A stretch of DNA of 64,000 nt from Asaia lannensis NBRC 102526 (lineage in GTDB: Bacteria > Pseudomonadota > Alphaproteobacteria > Acetobacterales > Acetobacteraceae): positions 124,001 through 188,000 of the forward strand of contig NZ_JAMXQU010000002.1 of assembly GCF_024054035.1 (NCBI RefSeq), in the 5' to 3' direction. The translations under genes and the position numbers were made by a program. Shown here piece after piece: positions 43,123 to 53,457 of the stretch. The notes under the pieces are model-generated. The model was not told the DNA's origin, did no database searches, and was given only the letters and a program-made list of their open reading frames with translations. Each line of letters opens with the position of its first letter. The first letter of the stretch is position 1.

Positions 43123-46089
43123 TCAGAAATTGACCCCGGCCTGAAGGAACACATAACGACCCATATACAGATCGCCATAGAGTCCTGCGGCGCTGTTCGT
43201 CGAGGCATCGGCCACGAACGGCGGCTGCTTGTCGAGCAGATTGTTTACGCCAGCCGTGAAGTTCCAGCGGTTCAGGCGATAATTGACCGAGACGTCATGC
43301 GAGAAGATACCCGGCGTCTTGTAGCGGCCGTAGCCAAGCGCCGTGCTGAGATCCTGCGATCCGTTATTCCAGACCATGCCACCCGTATATTTCATCATAT
43401 AGGTGACGCCCCAGTTGCCATGCTGCCAGTTGACCGTGGCATAGTCACGCACGCGCGGCTGACCCGTTCCCGACTGGTACATCAGGCGACCGGCATAGTT
43501 ATACCACTGGCCGCCCGGCTCGTTCTGCTGCAGATAGCTGATAAGCTGCTGAAAATTGTTGCCCAGCGTCACCACGTCCCTGCGCGTTACGCGAATACGA
43601 TAATCGAGATCGAAATCGATACCGCTCGTCCGCAGACCGCCGATATTGGCGTAGTAATCGGTGACCGAATTCAGCTGGTTCGTGCTCGAAACGCGCGTAA
43701 TGTTGTTGCAGTAGTTCGAACTGGCTCCCGTGTAGCACTGGTCGAGAATGTATTGCGAGCTCAGATACGAGATCATGTTCTTGATCGTATAGTGCCAGTA
43801 TTCGACCGAGGCCGAAAGACCCGGCACCCAGCGCGGGGTGATGACCGTACCCACAGTATAGGTGCGGCCCGTTTCAGGCTTCAGCGCAGCGTTACCGCCG
43901 TAAAGCGTCGGCACCTGCCCGGAATTGGCCGCAACGAATGTAGAGGTATTGATACCCTGCTTGGCGCAATTTGCCACGACATTGGCCGAAAGCGAGCCGT
44001 AGGAACCAGCCTGTGCGCAGGGATCGGTGGCCGAGGCGTAACCGAGGCTGCCGCCTGAATAGAGTTCATACACGTTCGGCTGACGATAGGACGTGCCGAT
44101 GGTGGCGCGGAAGCGGATATCCTGAATAGGGGCCCAGTTGATCGAAGCCTTCCAGTTCTTGGTGCCACCGAAGGTGCTGTAGGACGAGTAACGCCCCTGC
44201 GCATCGATCGTCAGATCCTTGGCCAGAAACACATCGCGCAGCAACGTGGCCTTGCCTTCCAGATAGCCTTCCGTGACGTTGAACCCACCGCCCGTGTAGG
44301 AGGCAGAATTGGTCAGCGTATCGCCGGAGGCCACGACGGCATCGGGATGATAGGCCAGCTGCTCGCCACGATGTTCCATACCAAGCGCGAAACCGAGATC
44401 GCCACCGCCCTTCCAGGGCATGGACGCGACATGGTTGTTATGCATACGCAGGTTCAGGTCACGCAGCTGGTAGTAATAGTGATCGTGACTTGTGTAGTTC
44501 GAATAGGCCGCAGCCGCTGATGAGAGTGGCTTGAACGGATCGGACAGAACGCAACCCGAAGAAGCCTGACAGACGGACGGGTTATAGACGAGCGCCGAAT
44601 TGGCATCGGTCGGATCGACCTGCTGCAACCCGTATTCCTGCAGGAGCTTCGCGTAATTGCCCACGCCGGACATCTGCGAGGTCACCTGGTTCCAGCCATA
44701 GGTATAAGACAGGTCGTACATCCAGCCATGGGTGATCTCACCCTTGGCACCTGCGATGGCCGTATAGGTGTCGGTAGCCGTTTCGGTGCGACGATTGCCC
44801 CATTCGCCATAGCGCTTGTACATCAGCACGTCCTCGCCGAACGTGTTGTAGGGCGCATTGGCCGGAATGGTCAGGCTGGACGGCAGGGTGGACGGATAGA
44901 TGCTGCCCGTCATCGGCTCCGGCGCCAGCGTGGTGCTGGATGAGCGATGGCTGTACTGGAAATTCGCATAAGGCGTGAAATGCGGGTTCACGTCGTAATG
45001 CGCGTCGAAGGTCAGCGTGGAATTCTGCAGCGAGTTGGTCAGCGACTGCTGGGAGCCGTAATTGTAGCGATCGGCAGATGTGGCCGAATGATAGCCCGAC
45101 CCGCTGGCATTGGGGATATAGGTGCCGGAATCCGTAAAATACTTGCCCGATGTCGGAATGGACGAACCGAACAGCAGATCCGATGAATCGACCGGATCGT
45201 TGGTCTGCACATTGCGCGACCACGCCCTGTTGCGCTGCATGATCCCGCTCTGGGTCATGTAGGATCCGAACAGGGTAACATTGCCCTTGCCGTGATCGAA
45301 GTTCCAGCCCTTATAGCCCGAAATCTGCCCAGTCTGCCCGTCGCCAAGATCGGTGATCCCGCCCTTGACCGTGATATTGGCGTCGTTGAGGTCATGACGC
45401 ATCTTGATGTTGATGACACCGGCCACGGCATCTGCGCCGTAGAGTTCCGAACCGCCATCCTTCAGGATTTCGATGCTTGCCACCTGAAACACGTTGATGG
45501 TGTTCAGATCCACACAGCTGTTATTGCCGTTGAGCGTCGTGCGCTTGCCATCGATCAGCACCAGCGTGCGGTTCTGGCCGAGATTGCGCAGATCGACGCA
45601 GGACGACCCGCCTGTGCCGTTGGTCTGGGAGTTATAGGTGCCCGATGAACCGACCGAAGGCAGGCGCTGCAGATAATCGCCCACCGTGCTCGCACCCGTC
45701 TGCATGATCTGCTTTGCCGTAATGATCTGCACGGGATTGGCATTGGCGTTGTTGGACGTACTCAGCGCCGAACCCGTGACCACGATGTTCTCGCTACCGC
45801 CGCGCGCTGCACCGTCGGAGACGGGCGCGAAGGACGAGGACTGTGCCGTTGCCGAGCGGGCCGAGGGTCGAACAAGCGGCGCTGCCGAGGCGGCGGGGGC
45901 AGTCGTCGCCGCGTTGCGCGATGCGGCCGCTGTCGTGGTTCTTTTGCCCTTCTGGACAGCCTTGTGCGATGCGGTTTTATGCGTTGCCGAAGTCTGGGTT
46001 GCGGCCAGAGCGCTCCCCTGCCCCAAAGCAAGCCCGGCGCTGAGCGCCGAGGCGAACAGAAGCTTTCGTCTGTTGCCGATACTGATCAT
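43123..46089 (-). CDS. TonB-dependent outer-membrane receptor
   Basis: 988 residues. Signal peptide ends ALAA (about residue 30), followed by a 60-residue Ala/Thr/Lys/Ser-rich linker. A TonB-box-like ENIVVTGSA is near residue 100. The plug domain has QIMQTGASTVGDYLQRLPSVG, RTLVLIDGKR, EILKDGGSELYGADAVAGVINI. A 22-strand barrel follows, ending in an aromatic residue (FLQAGVNF). The ligand is unknown; no iron- or vitamin-specific partner gene is nearby. A small CATCAG-N5-CTGATG hairpin (46104-46120) abuts the strong GGAGG ribosome-binding site and may modulate translation. Confidence 0.95.
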   Translation of the reverse strand: MISIGNRRKLLFASALSAGLALGQGSALAATQTSATHKTASHKAVQKGKRTTTAAASRNAATTAPAASAAPLVRPSARSATAQSSSFAPVSDGAARGGSENIVVTGSALSTSNNANANPVQIITAKQIMQTGASTVGDYLQRLPSVGSSGTYNSQTNGTGGSSCVDLRNLGQNRTLVLIDGKRTTLNGNNSCVDLNTINVFQVASIEILKDGGSELYGADAVAGVINIKMRHDLNDANITVKGGITDLGDGQTGQISGYKGWNFDHGKGNVTLFGSYMTQSGIMQRNRAWSRNVQTNDPVDSSDLLFGSSIPTSGKYFTDSGTYIPNASGSGYHSATSADRYNYGSQQSLTNSLQNSTLTFDAHYDVNPHFTPYANFQYSHRSSSTTLAPEPMTGSIYPSTLPSSLTIPANAPYNTFGEDVLMYKRYGEWGNRRTETATDTYTAIAGAKGEITHGWMYDLSYTYGWNQVTSQMSGVGNYAKLLQEYGLQQVDPTDANSALVYNPSVCQASSGCVLSDPFKPLSSAAAAYSNYTSHDHYYYQLRDLNLRMHNNHVASMPWKGGGDLGFALGMEHRGEQLAYHPDAVVASGDTLTNSASYTGGGFNVTEGYLEGKATLLRDVFLAKDLTIDAQGRYSSYSTFGGTKNWKASINWAPIQDIRFRATIGTSYRQPNVYELYSGGSLGYASATDPCAQAGSYGSLSANVVANCAKQGINTSTFVAANSGQVPTLYGGNAALKPETGRTYTVGTVITPRWVPGLSASVEYWHYTIKNMISYLSSQYILDQCYTGASSNYCNNITRVSSTNQLNSVTDYYANIGGLRTSGIDFDLDYRIRVTRRDVVTLGNNFQQLISYLQQNEPGGQWYNYAGRLMYQSGTGQPRVRDYATVNWQHGNWGVTYMMKYTGGMVWNNGSQDLSTALGYGRYKTPGIFSHDVSVNYRLNRWNFTAGVNNLLDKQPPFVADASTNSAAGLYGDLYMGRYVFLQAGVNF

Positions 46090-46482
46090 GTGTTTCCTAC
46101 CTCCATCAGGCGTTCTGATGTCAGAAAGATTTCACAATCGAAATCAGGTCCAGCGCTTTATTGTCGGGAAACTATGGCGCCTTTTTCCTGTTGCATAACA
46201 GCAACCCTGTTACTTACTCAGGACACAGTCAAAAAGACATAATTACGGTTTGATTGTTTATCGATACATTGAGTGACATTGGATACGTAACGCGAAACAG
46301 AGGCTTCAATCCTGTAACGATGCGATGCGCCCTGGCGATACCAGCCACACATCCGGCACGAATCGCGACAAAACGCCTTTTCGATCAGGATGTTCTGCTG
46401 GACCATCGCAGACGTGCCGTCGCGATACCCATGGAAGGACGCCGTAGCTCGCTCCTGCGATGCCCCCATGGAAAACAGAGTA
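46090..46482. other. Region upstream of the TonB receptor gene
   Basis: About 390 bases without a convincing gene; long antisense frames here look like chance. It holds the receptor promoter and a small dyad at 46104-46120 next to the receptor's ribosome-binding site. Confidence 0.4.
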
Positions 46483-46524
46483 TCCGGACACTTCGCTCCG
46501 AATATCCAGAGCGGAATGTCCGGA
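46483..46524 (-). terminator. Long hairpin after the SDR gene
   Basis: 16-bp arms (TCCGGACA... and ...TGTCCGGA) with one wobble and one mismatch and a 10-nt loop, ending 9 bases past the SDR stop. On the minus strand it is followed by TACTCTGTTTTCC, a weak T-run. Confidence 0.6.
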
Positions 46525-46533
46525 CGTAGCAGG

Positions 46534-47307
46534 TCAGATAGACTGCCCGCCAGAAACCTCGATGCGCTGCGCGTTGACCCAGCGATTATCGTCAGAAAGC
46601 AGCGACGCAATCATGGGACCGATATCGTCAGGCATACCGACACGACCGAGCGCCGTAAGCTGGGCGATATGACGGCCGATCTCCGGGTTGTCACGCACCA
46701 TCCCACCTGAGAAATCGGTCTGAATGGCCCCAGGTGCCACGACATTGACCGTGATACCCCTCGCCCCCAGTTCCTTCGCCATATAGCGTGTCATGGTTTC
46801 GACGGCGGTTTTCATCGAGGCATAAACAACGCGTCCGGGGAAGGTGAAGCGTGTCAGACCGCTACTGATATTGATGATACGCCCGCCATCGGCCAGAAGC
46901 GGAAGCAGCGCCTGCGTCAGGAAAAACGGCCCCTTGAGATGCTCGCGATACATGCGATCGAAGTCATCCTCGGTCGTATCTGCAAGGCCGCCATTATGGG
47001 CGCTGCCCGCGTTGTTCACCAGATAGTTGAAATGCGTTGCACCCCAGCCGGCGAGAATGGCCTTCACGCTCTCGGCAAAGGCCGGGAATGTGTCGCTGCG
47101 GGCTACATCGAGTTGCAGGATCGCGGCTTTTACGCCCGCGGCCTCGGCATGCTCCCTGACTGCTTCAGCCGCCTCACGATTGCCATGATAGGTCAGAATA
47201 ACGCTCACGCCCTTATGGGCCAGCGCCTCGACCGTTGCGCGCCCGAGGCCACGGCTTCCACCGGTGATCAGGGCAATTGGCTGTGTCTGTGTGTGTGTCT
47301 GGGTCAT
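46534..47307 (-). CDS. SDR-family NAD(P)-dependent oxidoreductase
   Basis: 257-residue classical short-chain dehydrogenase. NAD(P)-binding GGSRGLGRATVEAL is near residues 17-30, LVNNAG and the catalytic YASMK (YxxxK) are present, and APGAIQTDFSG follows. Thr/Gln-rich N-terminus. ATG at 47307 with GAGGAAAACGG upstream. Divergent from a LysR regulator across a perfect 25-bp dyad, so it is almost certainly its target. Substrate unknown. Confidence 0.92.
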   Translation of the reverse strand: MTQTHTQTQPIALITGGSRGLGRATVEALAHKGVSVILTYHGNREAAEAVREHAEAAGVKAAILQLDVARSDTFPAFAESVKAILAGWGATHFNYLVNNAGSAHNGGLADTTEDDFDRMYREHLKGPFFLTQALLPLLADGGRIINISSGLTRFTFPGRVVYASMKTAVETMTRYMAKELGARGITVNVVAPGAIQTDFSGGMVRDNPEIGRHIAQLTALGRVGMPDDIGPMIASLLSDDNRWVNAQRIEVSGGQSI

Positions 47308-47385
47308 GACCGTTTTCCTCGTCCTTGTGATGAGGCAGAGAACACCATGAACACGCGCTTGCGATAAGCCGGTTACTCCTGTCAT

Positions 47386-47410
47386 CATTGTTCACTCAGG
47401 CTGAACAATG
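47386..47410. promoter_or_regulatory. LysR-type operator between SDR and LysR genes
   Basis: CATTGTTCA-N7-TGAACAATG, a perfect dyad with 9-bp arms that includes a T-N11-A core typical of LysR-family sites. It lies 30 bases upstream of the LysR start and about 80 bases upstream of the SDR start, the expected place for a site that both activates the SDR gene and represses its own. Confidence 0.8.
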
Positions 47411-47439
47411 TCGTGGCCTGTTTCGGCGGGTGAGTGATC

Positions 47440-48339
47440 ATGGACAGACTGGCCAGTATCGAGCTTTTCCTGCGTATCATCGAACGCGGCAGCTTCACGG
47501 CGGCGGCCGCGTCCTGCGGCGTCTCGCGTGCGGCCGCAACGGCAGCCATTCAGGCGCTCGAAACGCGGCTCGGCACCCGCCTGCTCCAGCGTTCCACACG
47601 TCATGTCCAGCCCACACAGGAAGGGCAGCTCTATTACGAGCATTGCCTCGCAGCACTCTCCGCACTGGAGGAAGCCGATCGCACGATCGGTACAGCCCTG
47701 ACTGGCACGATACGTCTCGACACGGTTGGGCATCTTGCGCGAACGATCATCCTGCCGGCTCTGCCGGAATTTCTCGCCCGCCATCCGGGGCTGAATGTCC
47801 ATCTTGGCGAAGGGGAGCGGCTTGTTGACCTGCTGCGCGAAGGTGTGGATTGCGTCGTCCGCGGCGGCCCGCTTCCCGATAGCGATATGATCGCCCGTCC
47901 ACTGGGCGTCCTGCAGGAAGTCACGGTCGCAAGCCCCGCCTATCTGCAACAGCACGGTATACCGGATACGCCGGACGATCTGGAGGGACATGAAATGATC
48001 GGTTTCGCCTCGTCACGCACCAGGCAGGTTCTGCCACTCGAATTCACACGCGATGGCGCAGTCATAGAGCGCACCCTGCCCGCCAGACTGATCGTCTCCG
48101 GAGCGGAATCCTGCGCAGCCGCGGCCCGCCTCGGTATCGGACTGGCACAGGCACCGCGCTATCGCTTCGAGGACGACCTCGCTGCCGGCACGCTTGTCGA
48201 GATTCTAGCTGCGTTCCCGCCCATCCCGACACCGCTCACTTTGCTCTATCCGAGCAATCGCCAGCTTGCGCCGCGCGTGCGCGTTTTCATGGACTGGCTT
48301 ATCGAGATCTTCACGCCTGTGACGCACAGAACTACGTAG
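47440..48339 (+). CDS. LysR-family transcriptional regulator
   Basis: 299 residues. The N-terminal winged helix reads MDRLASIELFLRIIERGSFTAAAASCGVSRAAATAAIQALETRLGTRLLQRSTR, the CrgA/AaeR-like branch. The ligand-binding domain begins GTIRLDTVGHLARTIILPAL. The ATG at 47440 has GGGTGAG upstream; a GTG at 47434 is also in frame. Divergent from the SDR gene it presumably controls. Confidence 0.93.
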   Translation: MDRLASIELFLRIIERGSFTAAAASCGVSRAAATAAIQALETRLGTRLLQRSTRHVQPTQEGQLYYEHCLAALSALEEADRTIGTALTGTIRLDTVGHLARTIILPALPEFLARHPGLNVHLGEGERLVDLLREGVDCVVRGGPLPDSDMIARPLGVLQEVTVASPAYLQQHGIPDTPDDLEGHEMIGFASSRTRQVLPLEFTRDGAVIERTLPARLIVSGAESCAAAARLGIGLAQAPRYRFEDDLAAGTLVEILAAFPPIPTPLTLLYPSNRQLAPRVRVFMDWLIEIFTPVTHRTT

Positions 48340-48438
48340 CCATGAGGCACTCGAATAACGCGACACCGCCGCCCTGCCTGAAAATGAAACGCCCGTTTTC
48401 CGACGCCTCGTGCATGCGGTCCCTGATAAAATCCTGCG

Positions 48439-49509
48439 ATGCTATTCGATCTTCCTTCTCACGACATACTTTATGCTGCCTTGATTGCGCGCGATTCACG
48501 TTATGAAGGGCGTGCGTTTGTCTGTGTCGGCACAACGGGTATTTTCTGCCGCCTGACCTGTCCTGCGCGCAAACCGCTCACTACAAACTGCATATTCCAC
48601 GGATCGGTGCGATCATGCATCGAAGCCGGTTTTCGACCGTGCAAGCGCTGCGATCCGCTCGGACAAGCGGTAGCGAGCGATCCCGTCATAGCCTCCCTAC
48701 TTAACAGGCTCGAAGCAGCGCCGGAACGACGCTGGTGCGAGGCCGATATTACGGCGCTCGGCCTCGATTGCTCGACTGTCAGACGCAGTTTCCAACGCCA
48801 TTTCGATATGACATTTCTCGAAATGGCCAGACAGCGCCGCCTGCGCGACGGCTTTCTTTCCCTGATGGAAGGCGAAAAGGTCATTACCGCCCAACTCGAT
48901 GCAGGCTTCGATTCACCGAGTGCCTTTCGCGAGGCGTTTTCCCGTCTGTTGGGCTGTCCGCCAGCTGCGCTCCAGCCGGGTGGCATGCTTCAGGCAAGCT
49001 GGATCCCGACCCCGCTGGGAGACATGATCGTGGTCGCGAGCACAACCCGGATCCATCTGCTCGAATTTGTCGATCGCAGGGCTCTCCCGACAGAGCTCCG
49101 TGCCCTGCAGGCAGCTCTAAAATCGCCTCTTGGCCTCGGGATGACAGATGCGACCGCTCAGGCAAGGGCGGAACTCGAGGCCTATTTTGCCGGTAACAAG
49201 GCTCAGTTCACAACACCCCTTGCCCCGCAGGGATCGTCCTTTACCCGCCGCGTTCATCATGCCCTGTGCACGATCCCTGCGGGAGAAACGCGCAGCTATG
49301 CCGAAATTGCACAAGCCATCGGTCAGCCTTCGGCCGTCAGGGCCGTTGCACGCGCCAACGGCGCCAATCGTATTGCACTTATGATATCGTGCCATCGTGT
49401 CATCGGGGCGGATGGCAGCCTGACCGGCTACGGAGGCGGTTTATGGCGCAAGCAGCGGCTGATCGATATCGAGCAGCGTTATCTGCCTTCGGTCAAAGCG
49501 CAGACATAA
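48439..49509 (+). CDS. ada: Bifunctional Ada: DNA-repair methyltransferase and transcriptional regulator
   Basis: 356 residues. N-terminal Zn/methyl-phosphotriester domain: FVCVGTTGIFCRLTCPARKP (Cys acceptor) and AGFRPCKRCDP. An AraC-type helix-turn-helix follows (LDCSTVRRSFQRHFDMTFLEMARQRRL; QLDAGFDSPSAFREAFSRLLG), then the C-terminal O6-methylguanine transferase domain with ISCHRVIGADGSLTGYGGGLWRKQ. The active-site motif is normally PCHRV; here it is SCHRV, so Pro is replaced by Ser next to the acceptor cysteine. In the known family, methylation of the N-terminal Cys turns the protein into an activator. Confidence 0.94.
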   Translation: MLFDLPSHDILYAALIARDSRYEGRAFVCVGTTGIFCRLTCPARKPLTTNCIFHGSVRSCIEAGFRPCKRCDPLGQAVASDPVIASLLNRLEAAPERRWCEADITALGLDCSTVRRSFQRHFDMTFLEMARQRRLRDGFLSLMEGEKVITAQLDAGFDSPSAFREAFSRLLGCPPAALQPGGMLQASWIPTPLGDMIVVASTTRIHLLEFVDRRALPTELRALQAALKSPLGLGMTDATAQARAELEAYFAGNKAQFTTPLAPQGSSFTRRVHHALCTIPAGETRSYAEIAQAIGQPSAVRAVARANGANRIALMISCHRVIGADGSLTGYGGGLWRKQRLIDIEQRYLPSVKAQT

Positions 49510-49515
49510 AAAAAA

Positions 49516-49539
49516 CCGCCCTGTCTTTCGACAGGGCGG
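49516..49539 (-). terminator. Terminator of the groESL operon (bidirectional with ada)
   Basis: Stem CCGCCCTGT/ACAGGGCGG with a 6-nt loop; on the minus strand eight T follow (49508-49515). On the plus strand there is only a weak T-run. Confidence 0.88.
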
Positions 49540-49571
49540 CTCTTTCGTCACCTTGAGGGACAGGCGCTGGA

Positions 49572-51236
<1,665 letters not shown>

Positions 51237-51265
51237 TCAGTGTGCGAGAATGGGGAGGCTGGAAA

Positions 51266-51556
51266 TCAGCCGATTACACCCATGATGTCGCTTTCCTTCA
51301 TGATCAGCAGCTCTTCGCTACCGATCTTCACCTCGGTGCCGGACCATTTACCGAACAGCACGCGGTCGCCAGCCTTGACGTCCAGTGCTACGAGCTGACC
51401 CTGCTCATTGCGGGCACCGGGACCGGTGGCGACGACTTCGCCTTCCATCGGCTTTTCCTTGGCGGTGTCCGGAATGATGATGCCACCGACCGTCTTCTGC
51501 TCGCCCTCAAGGCGGCGAACGACGACACGGTCATGCAAAGGCCGAAAATTTGTCAT
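51266..51556 (-). CDS. groES: Co-chaperonin GroES (10 kDa)
   Basis: 96-residue heptameric cap of Gro[21 protein letters not shown], the mobile loop [13 protein letters not shown] and the [18 protein letters not shown] strand pair are all present. ATG at 51556 (MTNFRPLHD); an ATG five codons upstream (51571) is in frame but has a worse site. First gene of groES-groEL, with a CIRCE element 86 bases upstream. Confidence 0.98.
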   Translation of the reverse strand: MTNFRPLHDRVVVRRLEGEQKTVGGIIIPDTAKEKPMEGEVVATGPGARNEQGQLVALDVKAGDRVLFGKWSGTEVKIGSEELLIMKESDIMGVIG

Positions 51557-51641
51557 AATGGATCGCTCCACTTTTCTCTAAGGCGACGCCCTTGATCAAA
51601 AGCAACGCCGCCGGTTTGCGCGCCCGCTAAGCCGCAGCGCG

Positions 51642-51668
51642 TTAGCACTCTCATTGCGAGAGTGCCAA
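51642..51668 (-). promoter_or_regulatory. CIRCE element (HrcA operator) of groESL
   Basis: TTAGCACTC-N9-GAGTGCCAA, matching the CIRCE consensus TTAGCACTC-N9-GAGTGCTAA in all but one base. It lies immediately downstream of the predicted promoter and upstream of groES, as expected for HrcA repression relieved by heat shock. Confidence 0.96.
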
Positions 51669-51669
51669 A

Positions 51670-51698
51670 GAGGTAGGAGAGGCCCGGTCCATCGTCAA
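51670..51698 (-). promoter_or_regulatory. Predicted groESL promoter
   Basis: On the minus strand TTGACG (-35), 17 bases, TACCTC (weak -10), then CIRCE two bases further on. The -35 is good and the -10 poor; a heat-shock sigma may also read this region. Confidence 0.55.
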
Positions 51699-51910
51699 GA
51701 CCCTCCCTCTCCCGAACCATGCAGTTTTCACCCGAACATCACGAAAACATCATACTGGCCATAAGGCGGCTTCCGCCTCGACCCGGCATGCGTGTTGTCC
51801 GCAGGTAGAACACCGCCACCGGTATAACATCGCCACAGGGCAGATCTTTCCGTCCGCCGACCCGGATTTGTGCTTTATGACACCGTTTTCACCTTGCTGC
51901 CCTAGCTGCC
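51699..51910. other. Intergenic region between groESL promoter and the DUF4169 gene
   Basis: About 210 bases. No gene, dyad or RNA recognised; flanked by the groESL promoter and by the 3' end of the DUF4169 gene, which ends at 51911. Confidence 0.35.
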
Positions 51911-52255
51911 CTATCTGTCGGACAGCCCGTCTTCATGCTTGCTCTCACGCACTTCGTTCCCGCTCGAACCGCCTTTCTCTCCCACGCCCCGGCGGTCGAT
52001 GGGTGAACCTGTCTCTGCAACGCGATTCACGGGTTGAGCGCTCGATGGAGCAGGCTCGTCATCCGCCTGTTTGGGCACGGCATGCTCCAGCCGGGCGTGA
52101 TCGAGCCCCCGTTCAAGCTGTGCTTTTTCCAGCGCATTCTGCTTACGCTCCGCTTTGGTCCTGCCGTGCAGAAAGCGGTTTTCCTCAGCATGGCGGGCAT
52201 CCTTCTCACGCGCCAGACGTTTGCGTACGCGTCGCAGGTTGACGATTTCTGCCAT
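51911..52255 (-). CDS. DUF4169 family protein
   Basis: 114 residues, very basic and charged. MAEIVNLRRVRKRLAREKDARHAEENRFLHGRTKAERKQ matches the short, helical DUF4169 family of alphaproteobacteria, whose function is unknown. A Pro/Ser/Glu-rich tail follows and is longer than usual. I chose the ATG at 52255 with GGAGCAAC upstream; the frame is open to 52474. Confidence 0.83.
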   Translation of the reverse strand: MAEIVNLRRVRKRLAREKDARHAEENRFLHGRTKAERKQNALEKAQLERGLDHARLEHAVPKQADDEPAPSSAQPVNRVAETGSPIDRRGVGEKGGSSGNEVRESKHEDGLSDR

Positions 52256-52306
52256 GACGATCGTTGCTCCTGAAGGAAATGACCAAGAAAGAAGGAGGGT
52301 AGTTCC

Positions 52307-52981
52307 ATGGGACGCCTGATATCCCTGACCGCATCGGATACCCATCATTTTTCGGCTTATGAAGCCGGAGACGCCAATGCGAAACGCGCCCTTGTCGTTG
52401 TACAGGAAATTTTCGGACTGACCCACTGGATGCGCGCCGTATGCGACGAACTGGCCGACCATCACGGCTATCATGTCATCGCCCCGGCGCTTTTCGACCG
52501 GGCAGAGCGCGATGTCGTTCTGCCTTACGATTCCTCAGGCATGGCCAAGGGCCTTGCCCTGCGCGAAAAGATCAGTCCGGACGGTCTGCTCGCCGATGTG
52601 ACGGCAGCGGCCCACGCGCTCAATCACCATGGCCATAGCCGCGTCGGCATTCTCGGCTTCTGCTGGGGTGGGCTTGTCGCCTGGGAAGCTGCGACACGCA
52701 GCCGGGAATTTGCCGCTGCCTGCGCATGGTATGGCGGTGGAATCGCTGCAGTCAGCCATGAAAAACCCCACTGCCCCGTACAGCTTCATTTCGGCGGTGA
52801 AGACGATCACATCCCGCATACCGACATCACGACCATCCGGGAAAACCGGCCCGAGGTTGAAATCTTCGTTTACGACGATGCAGGACACGGCTTCGGGTGC
52901 AGCGATCGACCCAGCTTCAACAAGCCTGCTCGCGACCTCGCCCATGAGCGCACCATGGCGTTTTTCGATTCACATCTCTGA
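52307..52981 (+). CDS. Dienelactone hydrolase family protein
   Basis: 224-residue alpha/beta hydrolase of the carboxymethylenebutenolidase family. VVVQEIFGLTHW (residues 30-41) holds the conserved Glu, ILGFCWGGLVAWEA has the nucleophilic Cys in the GxCxGG elbow, GGEDDHIP supplies the Asp, and DAGHGFGC the His. Probably an ester or lactone hydrolase; there is no aromatic-degradation operon nearby. Followed after 16 bases by the DUF2934-like gene. Confidence 0.9.
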   Translation: MGRLISLTASDTHHFSAYEAGDANAKRALVVVQEIFGLTHWMRAVCDELADHHGYHVIAPALFDRAERDVVLPYDSSGMAKGLALREKISPDGLLADVTAAAHALNHHGHSRVGILGFCWGGLVAWEAATRSREFAAACAWYGGGIAAVSHEKPHCPVQLHFGGEDDHIPHTDITTIRENRPEVEIFVYDDAGHGFGCSDRPSFNKPARDLAHERTMAFFDSHL

Positions 52982-52997
52982 TTTTCAGGAAGTCCCA

Positions 52998-53339
52998 ATG
53001 GCACAGCCCCCGAATTCACCTTCTGCTAACGACAGCAACCCACTGATCGACAGCCCGAAGCGCGACGCACGCATTGCCGCAAAAGCGAAGGCACTCTGGG
53101 AAGCGGACGGTAAGCCCGAATGCGGGGCTGAGGCCTATCTTGAGAATGCTTCGGATATCATCGGCATGGAGGAACATCCCCATGCCGGCGAAATCCCGGT
53201 GAAGGATCTTCCGGACCCGCAATTTGCCGATGTGCAGGTGGAGAATGCCGAGATCCAGCAGAATCTCGGCGAATTCCCTGAGCGCCAGACTGACCAGGGC
53301 GATCACGAACACTTCCCTGAACATCAGCCCACATCCTGA
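52998..53339 (+). CDS. DUF2934-like small acidic protein
   Basis: 113 residues. RDARIAAKAKALWEADGKPE (residues 22-41) resembles DUF2934, a short helical motif of unknown function common in alphaproteobacteria. The rest is acidic and Pro/Gln/Glu-rich and probably disordered. AGGAAG upstream of the ATG and close spacing to the hydrolase gene support a two-gene operon ending in a hairpin. Confidence 0.75.
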   Translation: MAQPPNSPSANDSNPLIDSPKRDARIAAKAKALWEADGKPECGAEAYLENASDIIGMEEHPHAGEIPVKDLPDPQFADVQVENAEIQQNLGEFPERQTDQGDHEHFPEHQPTS

Positions 53340-53360
53340 AATAACGGCGTTGCTGCAAAT

Positions 53361-53389
53361 GGCGGATCGTCCATTCTGTGCGATCCGCC
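53361..53389. terminator. Hairpin between convergent DUF2934-like gene and mtnP
   Basis: Perfect 9-bp arms GGCGGATCG/CGATCCGCC with an 11-nt loop. No clear T-run on the plus strand. Likely a shared terminator. Confidence 0.55.
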
Positions 53390-53429
53390 CCTTCGCAGAA
53401 AAATGCGCCTGCCTAGACCATCCTGCGTG

Positions 53430-53457
53430 GCCTATGTGGCTTTGCCTATGTGGCTTT
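53430..53457. repeat. 14-bp tandem duplication at the end of mtnP
   Basis: GCCTATGTGGCTTT occurs twice in tandem with no mismatch, spanning the stop codon of mtnP. Since 14 is not a multiple of three, the duplication changes the reading frame and hence the last residues (SHIGKAT). Confidence 0.85.

Noticed and set aside
46218-46610. 130-codon minus-strand frame between the receptor and SDR genes
   Set aside because: Overlaps the end of the SDR gene and the hairpin after it; Cys/Arg/Ser-rich text with no SD.
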